Notes: generated by a model from the letters alone, not told the origin. DNA of 6,436 nucleotides from Candidatus Bathyarchaeota archaeon (GCA_026414245.1 JAOAJJ010000066.1:1-6436); one strand, 5' to 3'. Positions 1 through 5,687 are shown, counted from the first letter of the stretch. Made by a program: numbers and translations.

Positions 1-1
1 A

Positions 2-499
2 TATACTCCGGGATGGGGTAGAAGCTACATTCCTCCAACAAGAGAGAAGAGGGAGCTCATCGCTAAGTATAAGCAGATCCCGAACGCTCAGCTGATAGAG
101 GGGAAGAGAATAATATTGGTGGACGACTCCATTAGAAGAGGCACGCAGCTAAAAGATCTGTTAAGAGAGAAAATATGGCCATATAAGCCGAAAGAGGTTC
201 ATGGTAGAATTGCGTCGCCGCCCCAGCTTTACCCCTGCATATACGATATATCTACGAGGATTGAAGATTTAGCCACCTATAGGGCTATAGGTAAAATGGA
301 GGGTGATCCGAGCAAGTATTTGAATCCGGAGAGCCCAGAGTATAAATTTATGGTTGAAAAAATCCGTGAGATGATCGGCTTCACAACCCTAAAGTTTCAA
401 ACAGTGGAAAACCTAGTTAAAGCAGTTATTGAGGCGCCGGGGAACAAGGGCTTAAAAGAGGAGGATTTATGCCTATACTGTTGGACTGGAAAATATTAG
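2..499 (+). CDS. purF: Amidophosphoribosyltransferase (PurF-type), C-terminal part, 5' truncated
   Basis: PurF makes 5-phosphoribosylamine from PRPP and glutamine, the first step of purine synthesis, in the cytoplasm. Only the last 165 residues are visible; the glutamine amidotransferase half lies upstream of the window. The frame is open from base 2 and ends at TAG 497-499. Visible residues 37-49 form the PRPP-binding loop (IILVDDSIRRGTQ), followed by VHGRIASPP at 66-74. Cys79 (in YPC) and the closing CLYCWTGKY (157-165) match positions that in Bacillus PurF bind a [4Fe-4S] cluster; the remaining ligand would lie upstream. Compared with my memory of Bacillus PurF there are roughly 17 extra residues around 95-113, and the protein stops right after TGKY, without the usual tail. 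This suggests a PurF subfamily rather than the classical enzyme. The TTG at 116 lies inside the PRPP loop and is not the real start. Family assignment is firm; exact role is very likely but not proven. Confidence 0.9.
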   Translation, partial: YTPGWGRSYIPPTREKRELIAKYKQIPNAQLIEGKRIILVDDSIRRGTQLKDLLREKIWPYKPKEVHGRIASPPQLYPCIYDISTRIEDLATYRAIGKMEGDPSKYLNPESPEYKFMVEKIREMIGFTTLKFQTVENLVKAVIEAPGNKGLKEEDLCLYCWTGKY

Positions 500-500
500 C

Positions 501-706
501 GGGATTTGAAATATCCCTAATCCACCCTACTCTACAAAATGTTTTCTCTAAACCCGCTCAATATTACTGGTGTTGACACTAGTGCTGGCGTTGTTATCGC
601 AGAGCTAACGTAGACTAAAATCCATCTCTAAGCGATGAAGAAGATTAAAGCTGAAAGAAGGATGCTAAACCCCTCTAACTCATATCCTTTTTAGGTTCCT
701 TTCAGC
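501..706 (+). other. Non-coding gap with four predicted hairpins (candidate structured RNA or leader)
   Basis: No convincing gene lies in the 231 nt between purF and ribK, but the plus strand contains four successive inverted repeats found by eye. H1: GGGAT 501-505 with ATCCC 513-517, immediately after the purF stop. H2: ACTGGTG 566-572 with CACTAGT 577-583, loop TTGA, one G-U pair. H3: TTATCGC-AGAG 594-604 with CTCT-AA-GCGATGA 626-638, eleven pairs (one G-U) with a two-base AA bulge at 630-631. H4: GCTGAAAG 650-657 with CTTTCAGC 699-706, eight perfect pairs, with a possible inner stem CTAAA 665-669 / TTTAG 690-694. It could be a purF 3' UTR, a small RNA, or the ribK leader. It does not match the FMN riboswitch core. 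No folding energy was computed, so some hairpins may be chance. Confidence 0.35.
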
Positions 707-730
707 ATAAATTATTTTTGGGAAGAACGA

Positions 731-1141
731 ATGAAAATGGGAAGCGAGTATGTGATTATAGAGGGCTTCGTTTCATCCGGTGCAGGTGAAGGAAAGAAGT
801 TCTCTTCCCTACCATGGTTTAAAAGACAGGTTAATGATATTCTAGGCTTCGAACCCTACCCCGGGACTCTTAATCTAACATTAACCGATGATGAAGGCGG
901 CTCTTTGAGGAAACTCCTCCTTAACGATAATTTAGGTTATAGGATAATTCCAGAAAACAATTATTTTCCCGGCGTTCTATACAGGGCTATTGTAGCGTTA
1001 AGCTTACCTGGAGGCGTAATAATACCCCTCATCCCAGAATACCCATCAACCCTCATAGAGGTTATCTCCCCAATCTGCCTGAGAAAAATTTTGAATCTTA
1101 AGGACGGTGATAAAGTTGAGGTCAAAATATTTTTTAGGTGA
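731..1141 (+). CDS. ribK: CTP-dependent riboflavin kinase (archaeal RibK, DUF120 family)
   Basis: RibK phosphorylates riboflavin to FMN using CTP rather than ATP, the archaeal route to flavin cofactors. The 136 residues match the length of Methanocaldococcus jannaschii MJ0056 as I remember it, and the family motifs occur in order: EGFVSSGAGEGKKF at 11-24, LGFEPYPGTLNL at 38-49 (Thr46 and Asn48 correspond to the magnesium-binding TLN), PLIPEYP at 99-105, and ISPICLRKILNLKDGDKVEV at 112-131. There is no helix-turn-helix domain in front, unlike some archaeal homologues where one is fused to the kinase. ATG 731 is chosen because it is the first start in the frame close to the conserved core; ATG 737 is only two codons later and possible. 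The Shine-Dalgarno is weak (GGGAAG, 720-725). The last 35 bases overlap the DUF1028 gene, so the two are probably co-transcribed and translationally coupled. The upstream gap carries predicted hairpins that might belong to its leader. Confidence 0.93.
   Translation: MKMGSEYVIIEGFVSSGAGEGKKFSSLPWFKRQVNDILGFEPYPGTLNLTLTDDEGGSLRKLLLNDNLGYRIIPENNYFPGVLYRAIVALSLPGGVIIPLIPEYPSTLIEVISPICLRKILNLKDGDKVEVKIFFR
1106..1111 (+). promoter_or_regulatory. Candidate ribosome binding site for DUF1028 (GGTGAT)
   Basis: GGTGAT complements the end of archaeal 16S rRNA and lies four bases before TTG 1116, which favours that codon over GTG 1107 as the DUF1028 start. The caveat is that these bases also encode the conserved Gly-Asp of the RibK DGDKV motif, so the match may be coincidental. 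Confidence 0.35.
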
Positions 1142-1781
1142 CTCGAACAGCACCTTTTCCATCGTTGCGAGGTGCCCAGAAACTCTGGCTCTGGGGGTAA
1201 GCGTCTCCTCCGCATCCATAGCTGTTGGAAGCGCTGTCCCACATGTGGAGCCAAATGTCGGCGCGCTGGCAGTCCAAGGATACACAAACTTCTCTCAGGG
1301 GGTTAACGGTTTAAGGCTGCTGCGCAGCGGGCTTCCTCCAGAAGCGGTTATAAACGCTCTGCTTGAACGCGACCATTTAAAGGAGAGGAGGCAGATATCT
1401 ATAATCGATTCGTTTAGTAGGAAGGTAGCTTTCACAGGTAGAGAAACATTAGAGTGGAGGGGGCACATTATTGGCAGAGACTGCGTCGCCGCGGGAAACG
1501 CCTTAACTTCCGGAGCTGTTTTAGAAGCCATGGTGGAAGCATTCGAGAAATCAGAGGGGGAATGGCTTGCGGAGAGACTTATGAGAGCCCTGGAGGCTGG
1601 TCAGATGGCTGGCGGAGATAGGAGGGGAAATCGTTCAGCGGCGCTACTCGTTGCTGAGAGGGAGCCTATACATGAGTCACGTCCAATGGTAAACTTAAGG
1701 GTGGACTTGCACAGCGAACCGATTAAAAAATTACGTAGGATATTTGAAGCATATAAAAGTTGGCTTCGGTTAATCCGATAG
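1107..1781 (+). CDS. DUF1028 family protein, putative Ntn-hydrolase fold
   Basis: This belongs to the DUF1028 (COG3342) family, which has an Ntn-hydrolase-like fold but, to my knowledge, no settled substrate. Family signatures run through the protein: TFSIVARCPET at 16-26, LGVSVSS at 29-35, AVQGYTNFSQGVNGLRLLRSGL at 55-76, the AFTG motif at 108-111, AAGNAL at 128-133, and GQMAGGDRRGNRSAALLV at 165-182. The C-terminal peptidoglycan-binding domain seen on some bacterial members is absent. The start is uncertain. GTG 1107 gives 224 residues. TTG 1116 is three codons later and has a good archaeal Shine-Dalgarno, GGTGAT at 1106-1111, four bases in front. Both lie inside the end of ribK (overlap 35 or 26 bases), and there is no ATG before the conserved core. 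If Thr16 is the nucleophile, as in other Ntn hydrolases, a short leader would have to be cleaved; this is inference. Family call firm, function unknown. Confidence 0.88.
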   Translation: MIKLRSKYFLGDSNSTFSIVARCPETLALGVSVSSASIAVGSAVPHVEPNVGALAVQGYTNFSQGVNGLRLLRSGLPPEAVINALLERDHLKERRQISIIDSFSRKVAFTGRETLEWRGHIIGRDCVAAGNALTSGAVLEAMVEAFEKSEGEWLAERLMRALEAGQMAGGDRRGNRSAALLVAEREPIHESRPMVNLRVDLHSEPIKKLRRIFEAYKSWLRLIR

Positions 1782-1794
1782 AGACTTATACAAT

Positions 1795-2889
1795 CTATCT
1801 TTCCCTCTTCCCCTCTATAAATTCTTCAACCCATCTCTTCGCCACAGGATCCTCAACTTGTATCGGCGGATGCTTGAAAGCGTAAGCTGATATGCTAATT
1901 AATGGCCCGGCTACGCCTCTATCCAGACCTATTTTAGTCGCCCTTAAAACGTCAATGACGACTCCGGCGCTGTTCGGGGCGTCTTCAACTTCGAGTTTAA
2001 CCCATACGGTGACAGGTTGATTCCCAAAGTTTCTACCCCTAGCATATATGTAACATATCTTCTTGTTTCCCAAGAATGGCACGAAATCTGAGGGGCCTAT
2101 CCTCGTTGGAACATGGTATGGAACTAGGCTTGTGACGGCTTCAGTTTTACTTATGCGTTTTGATTTAAGTCTCTCCTCCATGGTCATGTTCTGGAAGTCC
2201 GTGTCTCCGCCTATATTTAATTGATAGGTCTCGTCGATTTTAACGCCCCTATCGACGAAAAGCCTAATGATTTCCCTGTGGAGGATTGTTGCGCCCAGCT
2301 GGCTCTTAATGTCGTCGCCGGCAACCGGGAAACCAGCCTTCTCGAACCTGGCAGCCCATTCTCTATCGCTGGCAATAAACTCCGGAATACAGTTGACGAA
2401 GGCGCATCCGGCTTCTATAGCTGCCTGAGCATAAAACCTTGTAGCCTCGTAGCTTCCAACAGGCATATAGTTTACGAGAATGTCCGCCCGGCTCTTTCTA
2501 AGAACCTCAGCTACGTCTACAGGCTTCATCTCATCCTCTGAGTATGCTCTGAAAGCCTCCCTCATGTGGGGGGCAACTCCATCCATTTTTGGCGCCGGCA
2601 GAACTTTAACCCCTAGATTCGGAATTGAATCAACGAATTTTGGGCAACAGTTAGGCTCCGTGAATATCGCCTCGCTAAGATCCTTCCCAATCTTTAACCT
2701 ATTCACTTCAAACGCTGCAACAAACTTTATATCCCTAACATGGTAATCCCCAAACTTGACATGCATTAAACCTGGAACAAAATCCGTCTCCTTAGCCTCC
2801 CTATAGTAATATACGCCTTGAACCAGCGCTGAGGCACCGTTCCCAACACCCGCAATTGCAACTCTAATCTCAGCCAAAGATTTCTCCAC
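1795..2889 (-). CDS. ino1: myo-Inositol-1-phosphate synthase (archaeal type)
   Basis: The enzyme converts glucose 6-phosphate to 1L-myo-inositol 1-phosphate using NAD+, for archaeal inositol phospholipids or di-inositol-phosphate solutes. At 364 residues it is the short archaeal/bacterial form. The NAD-binding loop is GVGNGASALVQG at 14-25, with further signatures at GDDIKSQLGATILHRE 191-206, LNIGGDTDFQNM 224-235 and EDAPNSAGVVIDVLR 302-316. Lys244 and Lys248 (in KSKRISK) and Lys276 match the spacing of catalytic lysines 274, 278 and 306 of the Archaeoglobus enzyme; Lys339 may match its Lys367. The longest frame starts at GTG 2889, but TTG 2877 (360 residues, MAEIRVAI) sits six bases after GAGGTGGAG and is a serious rival. 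The gene is convergent with DUF1028 (13 bp apart) and divergent from thioredoxin, so it appears to be transcribed alone from the AT-rich region at 2920-2936. Confidence 0.93.
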   Translation of the reverse strand: MEKSLAEIRVAIAGVGNGASALVQGVYYYREAKETDFVPGLMHVKFGDYHVRDIKFVAAFEVNRLKIGKDLSEAIFTEPNCCPKFVDSIPNLGVKVLPAPKMDGVAPHMREAFRAYSEDEMKPVDVAEVLRKSRADILVNYMPVGSYEATRFYAQAAIEAGCAFVNCIPEFIASDREWAARFEKAGFPVAGDDIKSQLGATILHREIIRLFVDRGVKIDETYQLNIGGDTDFQNMTMEERLKSKRISKTEAVTSLVPYHVPTRIGPSDFVPFLGNKKICYIYARGRNFGNQPVTVWVKLEVEDAPNSAGVVIDVLRATKIGLDRGVAGPLISISAYAFKHPPIQVEDPVAKRWVEEFIEGKRER

Positions 2890-2892
2890 CTC
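2884..2892 (-). promoter_or_regulatory. Ribosome binding site that may move the inositol-phosphate synthase start to TTG 2877
   Basis: Read on the minus strand, GAGGTGGAG spans 2892 to 2884 and is a strong archaeal Shine-Dalgarno match, six bases before TTG 2877-2875. The annotated GTG start (2889-2887) lies inside this motif. For GTG to be used, the weaker GGAG four bases upstream of it would have to serve. Confidence 0.45.
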
Positions 2893-2919
2893 ACTCCATC
2901 AATAATTTTAATTTTTAGT

Positions 2920-2936
2920 GTTAAAATATTTTAAAT
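2920..2936 (-). promoter_or_regulatory. Candidate TATA box of inositol-1-phosphate synthase, with 14-bp palindrome
   Basis: The minus strand reads TTTAAAATATTTTAA here. A TATA box centred near 2929 would place the transcript start near 2903, leaving a leader of about 14 nt before GTG 2889 that includes GGAG. Bases 2921-2934 (TTAAAATATTTTAA) form a perfect palindrome, which could also be an operator, although such AT-rich palindromes arise easily by chance. Confidence 0.4.
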
Positions 2937-2986
2937 CTTTTTTACAAGCTGAGCGTGCTGATGCAGCTAGTGCCTGTTTTTTAAAG

Positions 2987-2994
2987 TTTATAAG
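2987..2994 (+). promoter_or_regulatory. TATA box of the thioredoxin operon (TTTATAAG), leaderless start
   Basis: TTTATAAG is close to the archaeal TATA consensus. Its centre lies about 28 bases before ATG 3019, so transcription would begin at or just before the start codon. No Shine-Dalgarno is visible upstream of that ATG, which fits a leaderless message. Confidence 0.6.
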
Positions 2995-3018
2995 TCTTAA
3001 TGTAGCTTAAAACTTTAT

Positions 3019-3432
3019 ATGGATGAGGAAGACGATGAGTTGAGGAGAATACGCCAAAGAAAAATCGAAGATATGATGCGAAGAACATATGGGAGACATG
3101 AGATCACCGATAAACCCGTGGAAGTGACGGACTTAAATTTCAGCGAAGTCATAAAGGGAAACCGCCTAGTTGTCATCGATTTTTGGGCGTCTTGGTGTGC
3201 GCCGTGCAGGATGATGGCGCCAATAATAGATGAGCTGGCTAAAGAATATTCGGGTAAAATCCTCTTTGGAAAATTAAATGTCGATGAGAACACGAGGAAG
3301 CCGGCGGAGTACGGGGTGATGAGCATACCAACATTTCTGGTTTTTAGGGATGGTGTTCTCGTAGATAGATTCGTTGGCGCTATGCCGAAAAAGATTTTAG
3401 AGCAGAAATTGGCTAAATACCTTGAGCCTTAA
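3019..3432 (+). CDS. trxA: Thioredoxin with charged N-terminal extension
   Basis: This is a cytoplasmic thiol-disulfide oxidoreductase. The classical thioredoxin fold covers about residues 33-137: VVIDFWASWCAPCR at 51-64 holds the redox pair Cys60/Cys63, and SIPTF at 102-106 holds the cis-proline Pro104. The protein is about 30 residues longer than E. coli thioredoxin because of an N-terminal segment (1-31) that is highly charged and probably helical. Its DDELRRIRQRKIEDMM pattern (5-20) resembles the start of archaeal Pdcd5-like proteins and, from memory, occurs on other archaeal thioredoxins. There is no signal peptide or membrane segment. ATG 3019 fits a leaderless start 28 bases after TTTATAAG, which supports keeping the extension. 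The LLM oxidoreductase begins 12 bases after the TAA stop, so the two are probably one operon. The electron donor is not in the window. Confidence 0.95.
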   Translation: MDEEDDELRRIRQRKIEDMMRRTYGRHEITDKPVEVTDLNFSEVIKGNRLVVIDFWASWCAPCRMMAPIIDELAKEYSGKILFGKLNVDENTRKPAEYGVMSIPTFLVFRDGVLVDRFVGAMPKKILEQKLAKYLEP

Positions 3433-3444
3433 AGAGAGAGGGGA

Positions 3445-4338
3445 ATGTTGTATTTCGGTTTTCATTTACCCACGCATGGACAATACGGATATGATGAGGT
3501 TTTAGAGATCTCTAGAGCTGCCGAGGAACTGAACTTTGATTCAATTTGGGTTGGAGACCACTTTTATCTTCCAAAAGAGTTCTATGAAAAGACTGGCGGA
3601 GACCCTGAAAGACCAAATAAGCTCGACGCTTGGACGCTGCTATCTGCTATAGCTGCCCAGACCAGCAGGATAAGGTTAGGGGCAAGGGTTTCACCTCTAC
3701 CATTTTACGACCCAGGCAGAATAGCGAAGATCGTCGCCACAGTGGATATAATCTCTAGAGGACGCGTGAATTTTGGTGTGGGTGCAGGATGGTTTAAGGA
3801 TGAAGCTATCTCCTTCGGCCTGTGGTGGGGTAAGCATGGTGAGCGCATCTCAAGGATGCTTGAATCGTTGGAGATAATATTAAGGCTTTGGACTGAGGAT
3901 AAAAGGATTACTTATAATGGCAGATATTATAGGGTCGTCGAGGCGCCATTTTGGCCTAAACCCGTCCAGAAACCCTACCCTCCAGTATGGTTTGGGGGGT
4001 CTTCTGATAAAATATTGGGGGTCGCCGCCAAATATGGTTCAGGTCTTCTTCCATTATCCAACATGCCGGTTAAAGATTTTAGGGCGCTGGCGCTGAAGGT
4101 TGCTGAGAAAACTGGGTGCGGTGGAAGAAAGATAGTTTTGGCGCCTTCGCTCACGTATCCAGATGCTTTAGGCGAAAACCCCTCTACGTGGATCTCAAGG
4201 ATAGAGGAGTACGCTGAGGCTGGAGCAGGTAAGATTATAGTGGATTTCTCGATGTCAAATGTTCCGCTAAATGGAATAATATGTTTCCTTAAAGACTTCT
4301 CCAGAAGGGTTTTCCCTAAATATCGGCACGCTAAATAG
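3445..4338 (+). CDS. LLM-class flavin/F420-dependent oxidoreductase
   Basis: This is a member of the luciferase-like monooxygenase superfamily (TIM barrel, 297 residues, cytoplasmic). Archaeal members more often use F420 than FMN; the cofactor here is inferred. Typical features are FGFHLPTHGQYG near the N-terminus, DSIWVGDHF at 32-40, RIRLGARVSPLPFYDPGRIAK at 75-95, GRVNFGVGAGWFKDEAISFG at 106-125 (the GxGxGW segment of this superfamily), and PPVWFGGSSD at 179-188. It resembles F420-dependent reductases of the Mer/Fgd type, but nothing visible identifies the substrate, so a specific name would be a guess. ATG 3445 follows GAGGGG by one base, which is tight; TTG 3448, four bases after that motif, is an alternative that changes one residue. 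It lies 12 bp after thioredoxin and is probably co-transcribed. A T-rich hairpin-like stretch and a new TATA-like box follow, suggesting the operon ends here. Confidence 0.9.
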   Translation: MLYFGFHLPTHGQYGYDEVLEISRAAEELNFDSIWVGDHFYLPKEFYEKTGGDPERPNKLDAWTLLSAIAAQTSRIRLGARVSPLPFYDPGRIAKIVATVDIISRGRVNFGVGAGWFKDEAISFGLWWGKHGERISRMLESLEIILRLWTEDKRITYNGRYYRVVEAPFWPKPVQKPYPPVWFGGSSDKILGVAAKYGSGLLPLSNMPVKDFRALALKVAEKTGCGGRKIVLAPSLTYPDALGENPSTWISRIEEYAEAGAGKIIVDFSMSNVPLNGIICFLKDFSRRVFPKYRHAK

Positions 4339-4380
4339 ATGCACCTAAAATTTTTAGCCTTTAGACTAAAATAGATACAC
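4333..4380 (+). repeat. Pair of 12-bp direct repeats upstream of the MFS gene
   Basis: AAATAGATGCAC (4333-4344) and AAATAGATACAC (4369-4380) match at 11 of 12 bases and start 36 bases apart. The first copy overlaps the LLM stop codon; the second abuts the candidate MFS TATA box. They could be binding half-sites for a regulator of the transporter, or chance in AT-rich DNA. Confidence 0.3.
4345..4357 (+). terminator. Possible terminator after the thioredoxin-LLM operon
   Basis: CTAAAATTTTTAG is a near-perfect inverted repeat containing a T5 run, starting six bases after the LLM stop codon. Archaeal termination often depends on T-rich tracts, but the stretch is short and AT-rich, so the call is weak. 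Confidence 0.25.
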
Positions 4381-4387
4381 TTATTAG
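4380..4387 (+). promoter_or_regulatory. Candidate TATA box of the MFS transporter (CTTATTAG)
   Basis: CTTATTAG is centred about 26 bases before ATG 4410, the spacing expected for an archaeal leaderless transcript. No Shine-Dalgarno precedes that ATG. The motif differs from the best TATA consensus, so support comes mostly from its position. Confidence 0.4.
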
Positions 4388-4409
4388 AGCACTTAGCCTA
4401 TAACAGTTT

Positions 4410-5687
4410 ATGGGCACGGCGTCTAAGTATAGATGGCTTGTTTTCACCATATTCTTCCTCTTCATGCTGATACATCAAGCCGACAAGCTCCTCATAGGTC
4501 CCCTGACGATGCCTATAATGGAGGACTTTAAGATTAATGAGTTGCAGATGGGTGCTGTCTCGAGCTTCGCGATAATAGTCGCCGCAATATTCTTCCCCAT
4601 ATGGGGCTACCTATATGACCGTTATGCGAGAGCCAAGCTCATAGCGTTAGCCTCCTTCCTATGGGGCTCAACAACTTGGCTTAACGCTATAGCGCCAAAC
4701 TACGCAACATTCCTTATAACGAGGGGTTCAACAGGGATAGATGATTCGAGTTACCCGGGAATACATAGTCTCCTCTCAGACTATTTTGAGCCGGCGATGA
4801 GGAGTAGAGTCTGGGGGCTGCTCTCCGCTTCAGGCCCATTGGGCTATGTTTTAGGCATGACTCTGGCGGTGGCATTAAGCGGGAGCATAGGCTGGCGGGG
4901 GGTATTCTTCATAACGGGCGCCATGGGAATATTAATTGCGGCTCTCATATTTCTGGGAGTTAGGGAGATGCCTAGGGGAAAAGCCGAGCCGGAGTTCGCT
5001 AAGTTGGAGGTTATCCCAGTGTACCGATTCAACCCGAAGGCGGCTAAGGGGCTATTCTATAACCCCAGCATGCGTTTCCTCTTTATACAAGGTTTCTTTG
5101 GGGTCTTCCCATGGAACGCTCTCACCTACTGGGCTTTCCGCTACCTTGAGACCGAGCGCGGATACACCGCGGCTGAGGCGGCATTAGTCATGGTTGCCGC
5201 CATAGCAACCCTCACAGTGGGCAGCATAATATGGGGCTTTTTGGGAGACGTGTTATTTAGGCGGACGCCGAGGGGGCGGGCTCTTCTATGCACAGTAGTA
5301 GTTTTCTCTGGGGCGATCTCTCTCTTCGCCGCATTAAGCGTTCCCTTAGAGAATAGGGATCTCTTTTTAGCATTGATAGCCCTAACTGCGCTCATAATAC
5401 CGGTTGGGGGAGCTAATGTGACGCCTATAATACAGGATATAGTTGAGCCTGAAATCCGCAGCACAGCCCAGGCGCTTCAGGGCTTCATAGAAAACATTGG
5501 TTCAGGGCTTGCACCTTTTATGGTTGGATTAATTGCGGTTCAATCCTCACTGCGTGACGCCATACTAATTATAGGTGTGAGCACGTGGATCCTATGCTCC
5601 CTCTTCTTTGGGCTGTTGACGTTGAGGGTGCCGAAGGATATGGAGAGGCTGCGCGCTTTAATGCGTGAGAGGGCGAGAATAGGATGA
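4410..5687 (+). CDS. MFS transporter, Spinster-like, substrate unknown
   Basis: This is a major facilitator superfamily membrane carrier of 425 residues, consistent with twelve membrane helices in two halves joined by a hydrophilic loop at about 184-222. Helix 1 spans about 9-30 and carries the QADKLLIGP motif (23-31), in which the charged Asp25/Lys26 pair is typical of organic-anion and Spinster-type carriers. Motif A is GYLYDRYARAK at 66-76, with a degenerate second copy (GFLGDVLFRRTPRGR) at 276-290 in the other half. RGSTGIDDSSYPGIHSLLSDYF (105-126) resembles the GIGEASY helix-4 signature of Spinster carriers, with Asp-Asp in place of Gly-Glu. The C-terminal tail after about 407 is basic and cytoplasmic. 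The start at ATG 4410 is supported by a TATA-like box 26 bases upstream. No metabolic gene is linked to it, so context does not reveal the substrate. The stop codon overlaps the start of a tiny frame at 5684. Confidence 0.9.
   Translation: MGTASKYRWLVFTIFFLFMLIHQADKLLIGPLTMPIMEDFKINELQMGAVSSFAIIVAAIFFPIWGYLYDRYARAKLIALASFLWGSTTWLNAIAPNYATFLITRGSTGIDDSSYPGIHSLLSDYFEPAMRSRVWGLLSASGPLGYVLGMTLAVALSGSIGWRGVFFITGAMGILIAALIFLGVREMPRGKAEPEFAKLEVIPVYRFNPKAAKGLFYNPSMRFLFIQGFFGVFPWNALTYWAFRYLETERGYTAAEAALVMVAAIATLTVGSIIWGFLGDVLFRRTPRGRALLCTVVVFSGAISLFAALSVPLENRDLFLALIALTALIIPVGGANVTPIIQDIVEPEIRSTAQALQGFIENIGSGLAPFMVGLIAVQSSLRDAILIIGVSTWILCSLFFGLLTLRVPKDMERLRALMRERARIG

Noticed and set aside
539..613. 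24-codon open frame (MFSLNPLNITGVDTSAGVV...) in the purF-ribK gap
   Set aside because: Too short, no ribosome-binding site, no recognisable family, and it overlaps the predicted hairpins H2 and H3.
632..706. Possible C/D box guide RNA (GCGATGA at 632, CTGA at 651)
   Set aside because: The C-box-like sequence has a mismatch and no second CTGA is correctly placed near the 3' end; the same bases fit stems H3 and H4 better.
961..1287. Minus-strand open frame of 108 codons opposite ribK and DUF1028
   Set aside because: It lies antisense to two well-supported genes, has low-complexity arginine-rich composition and no family resemblance.
2221..2541. Plus-strand open frame of 106 codons opposite inositol-phosphate synthase
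   Set aside because: The minus-strand frame carries all catalytic and NAD-binding motifs of a known enzyme, so this one is a shadow.
2947..2968. AGCTG/CAGCT inverted repeat in the divergent promoter region
   Set aside because: Only five pairs with a 12-base loop; expected by chance.
3015..3326. Minus-strand open frame of 103 codons opposite thioredoxin
   Set aside because: It is an antisense shadow of a clear thioredoxin gene, rich in serine and isoleucine from reversed codons, with no promoter or ribosome-binding site.
5141..5464. Minus-strand open frame of 107 codons opposite the MFS gene
   Set aside because: It is an antisense shadow of membrane-helix codons with no recognisable protein features.
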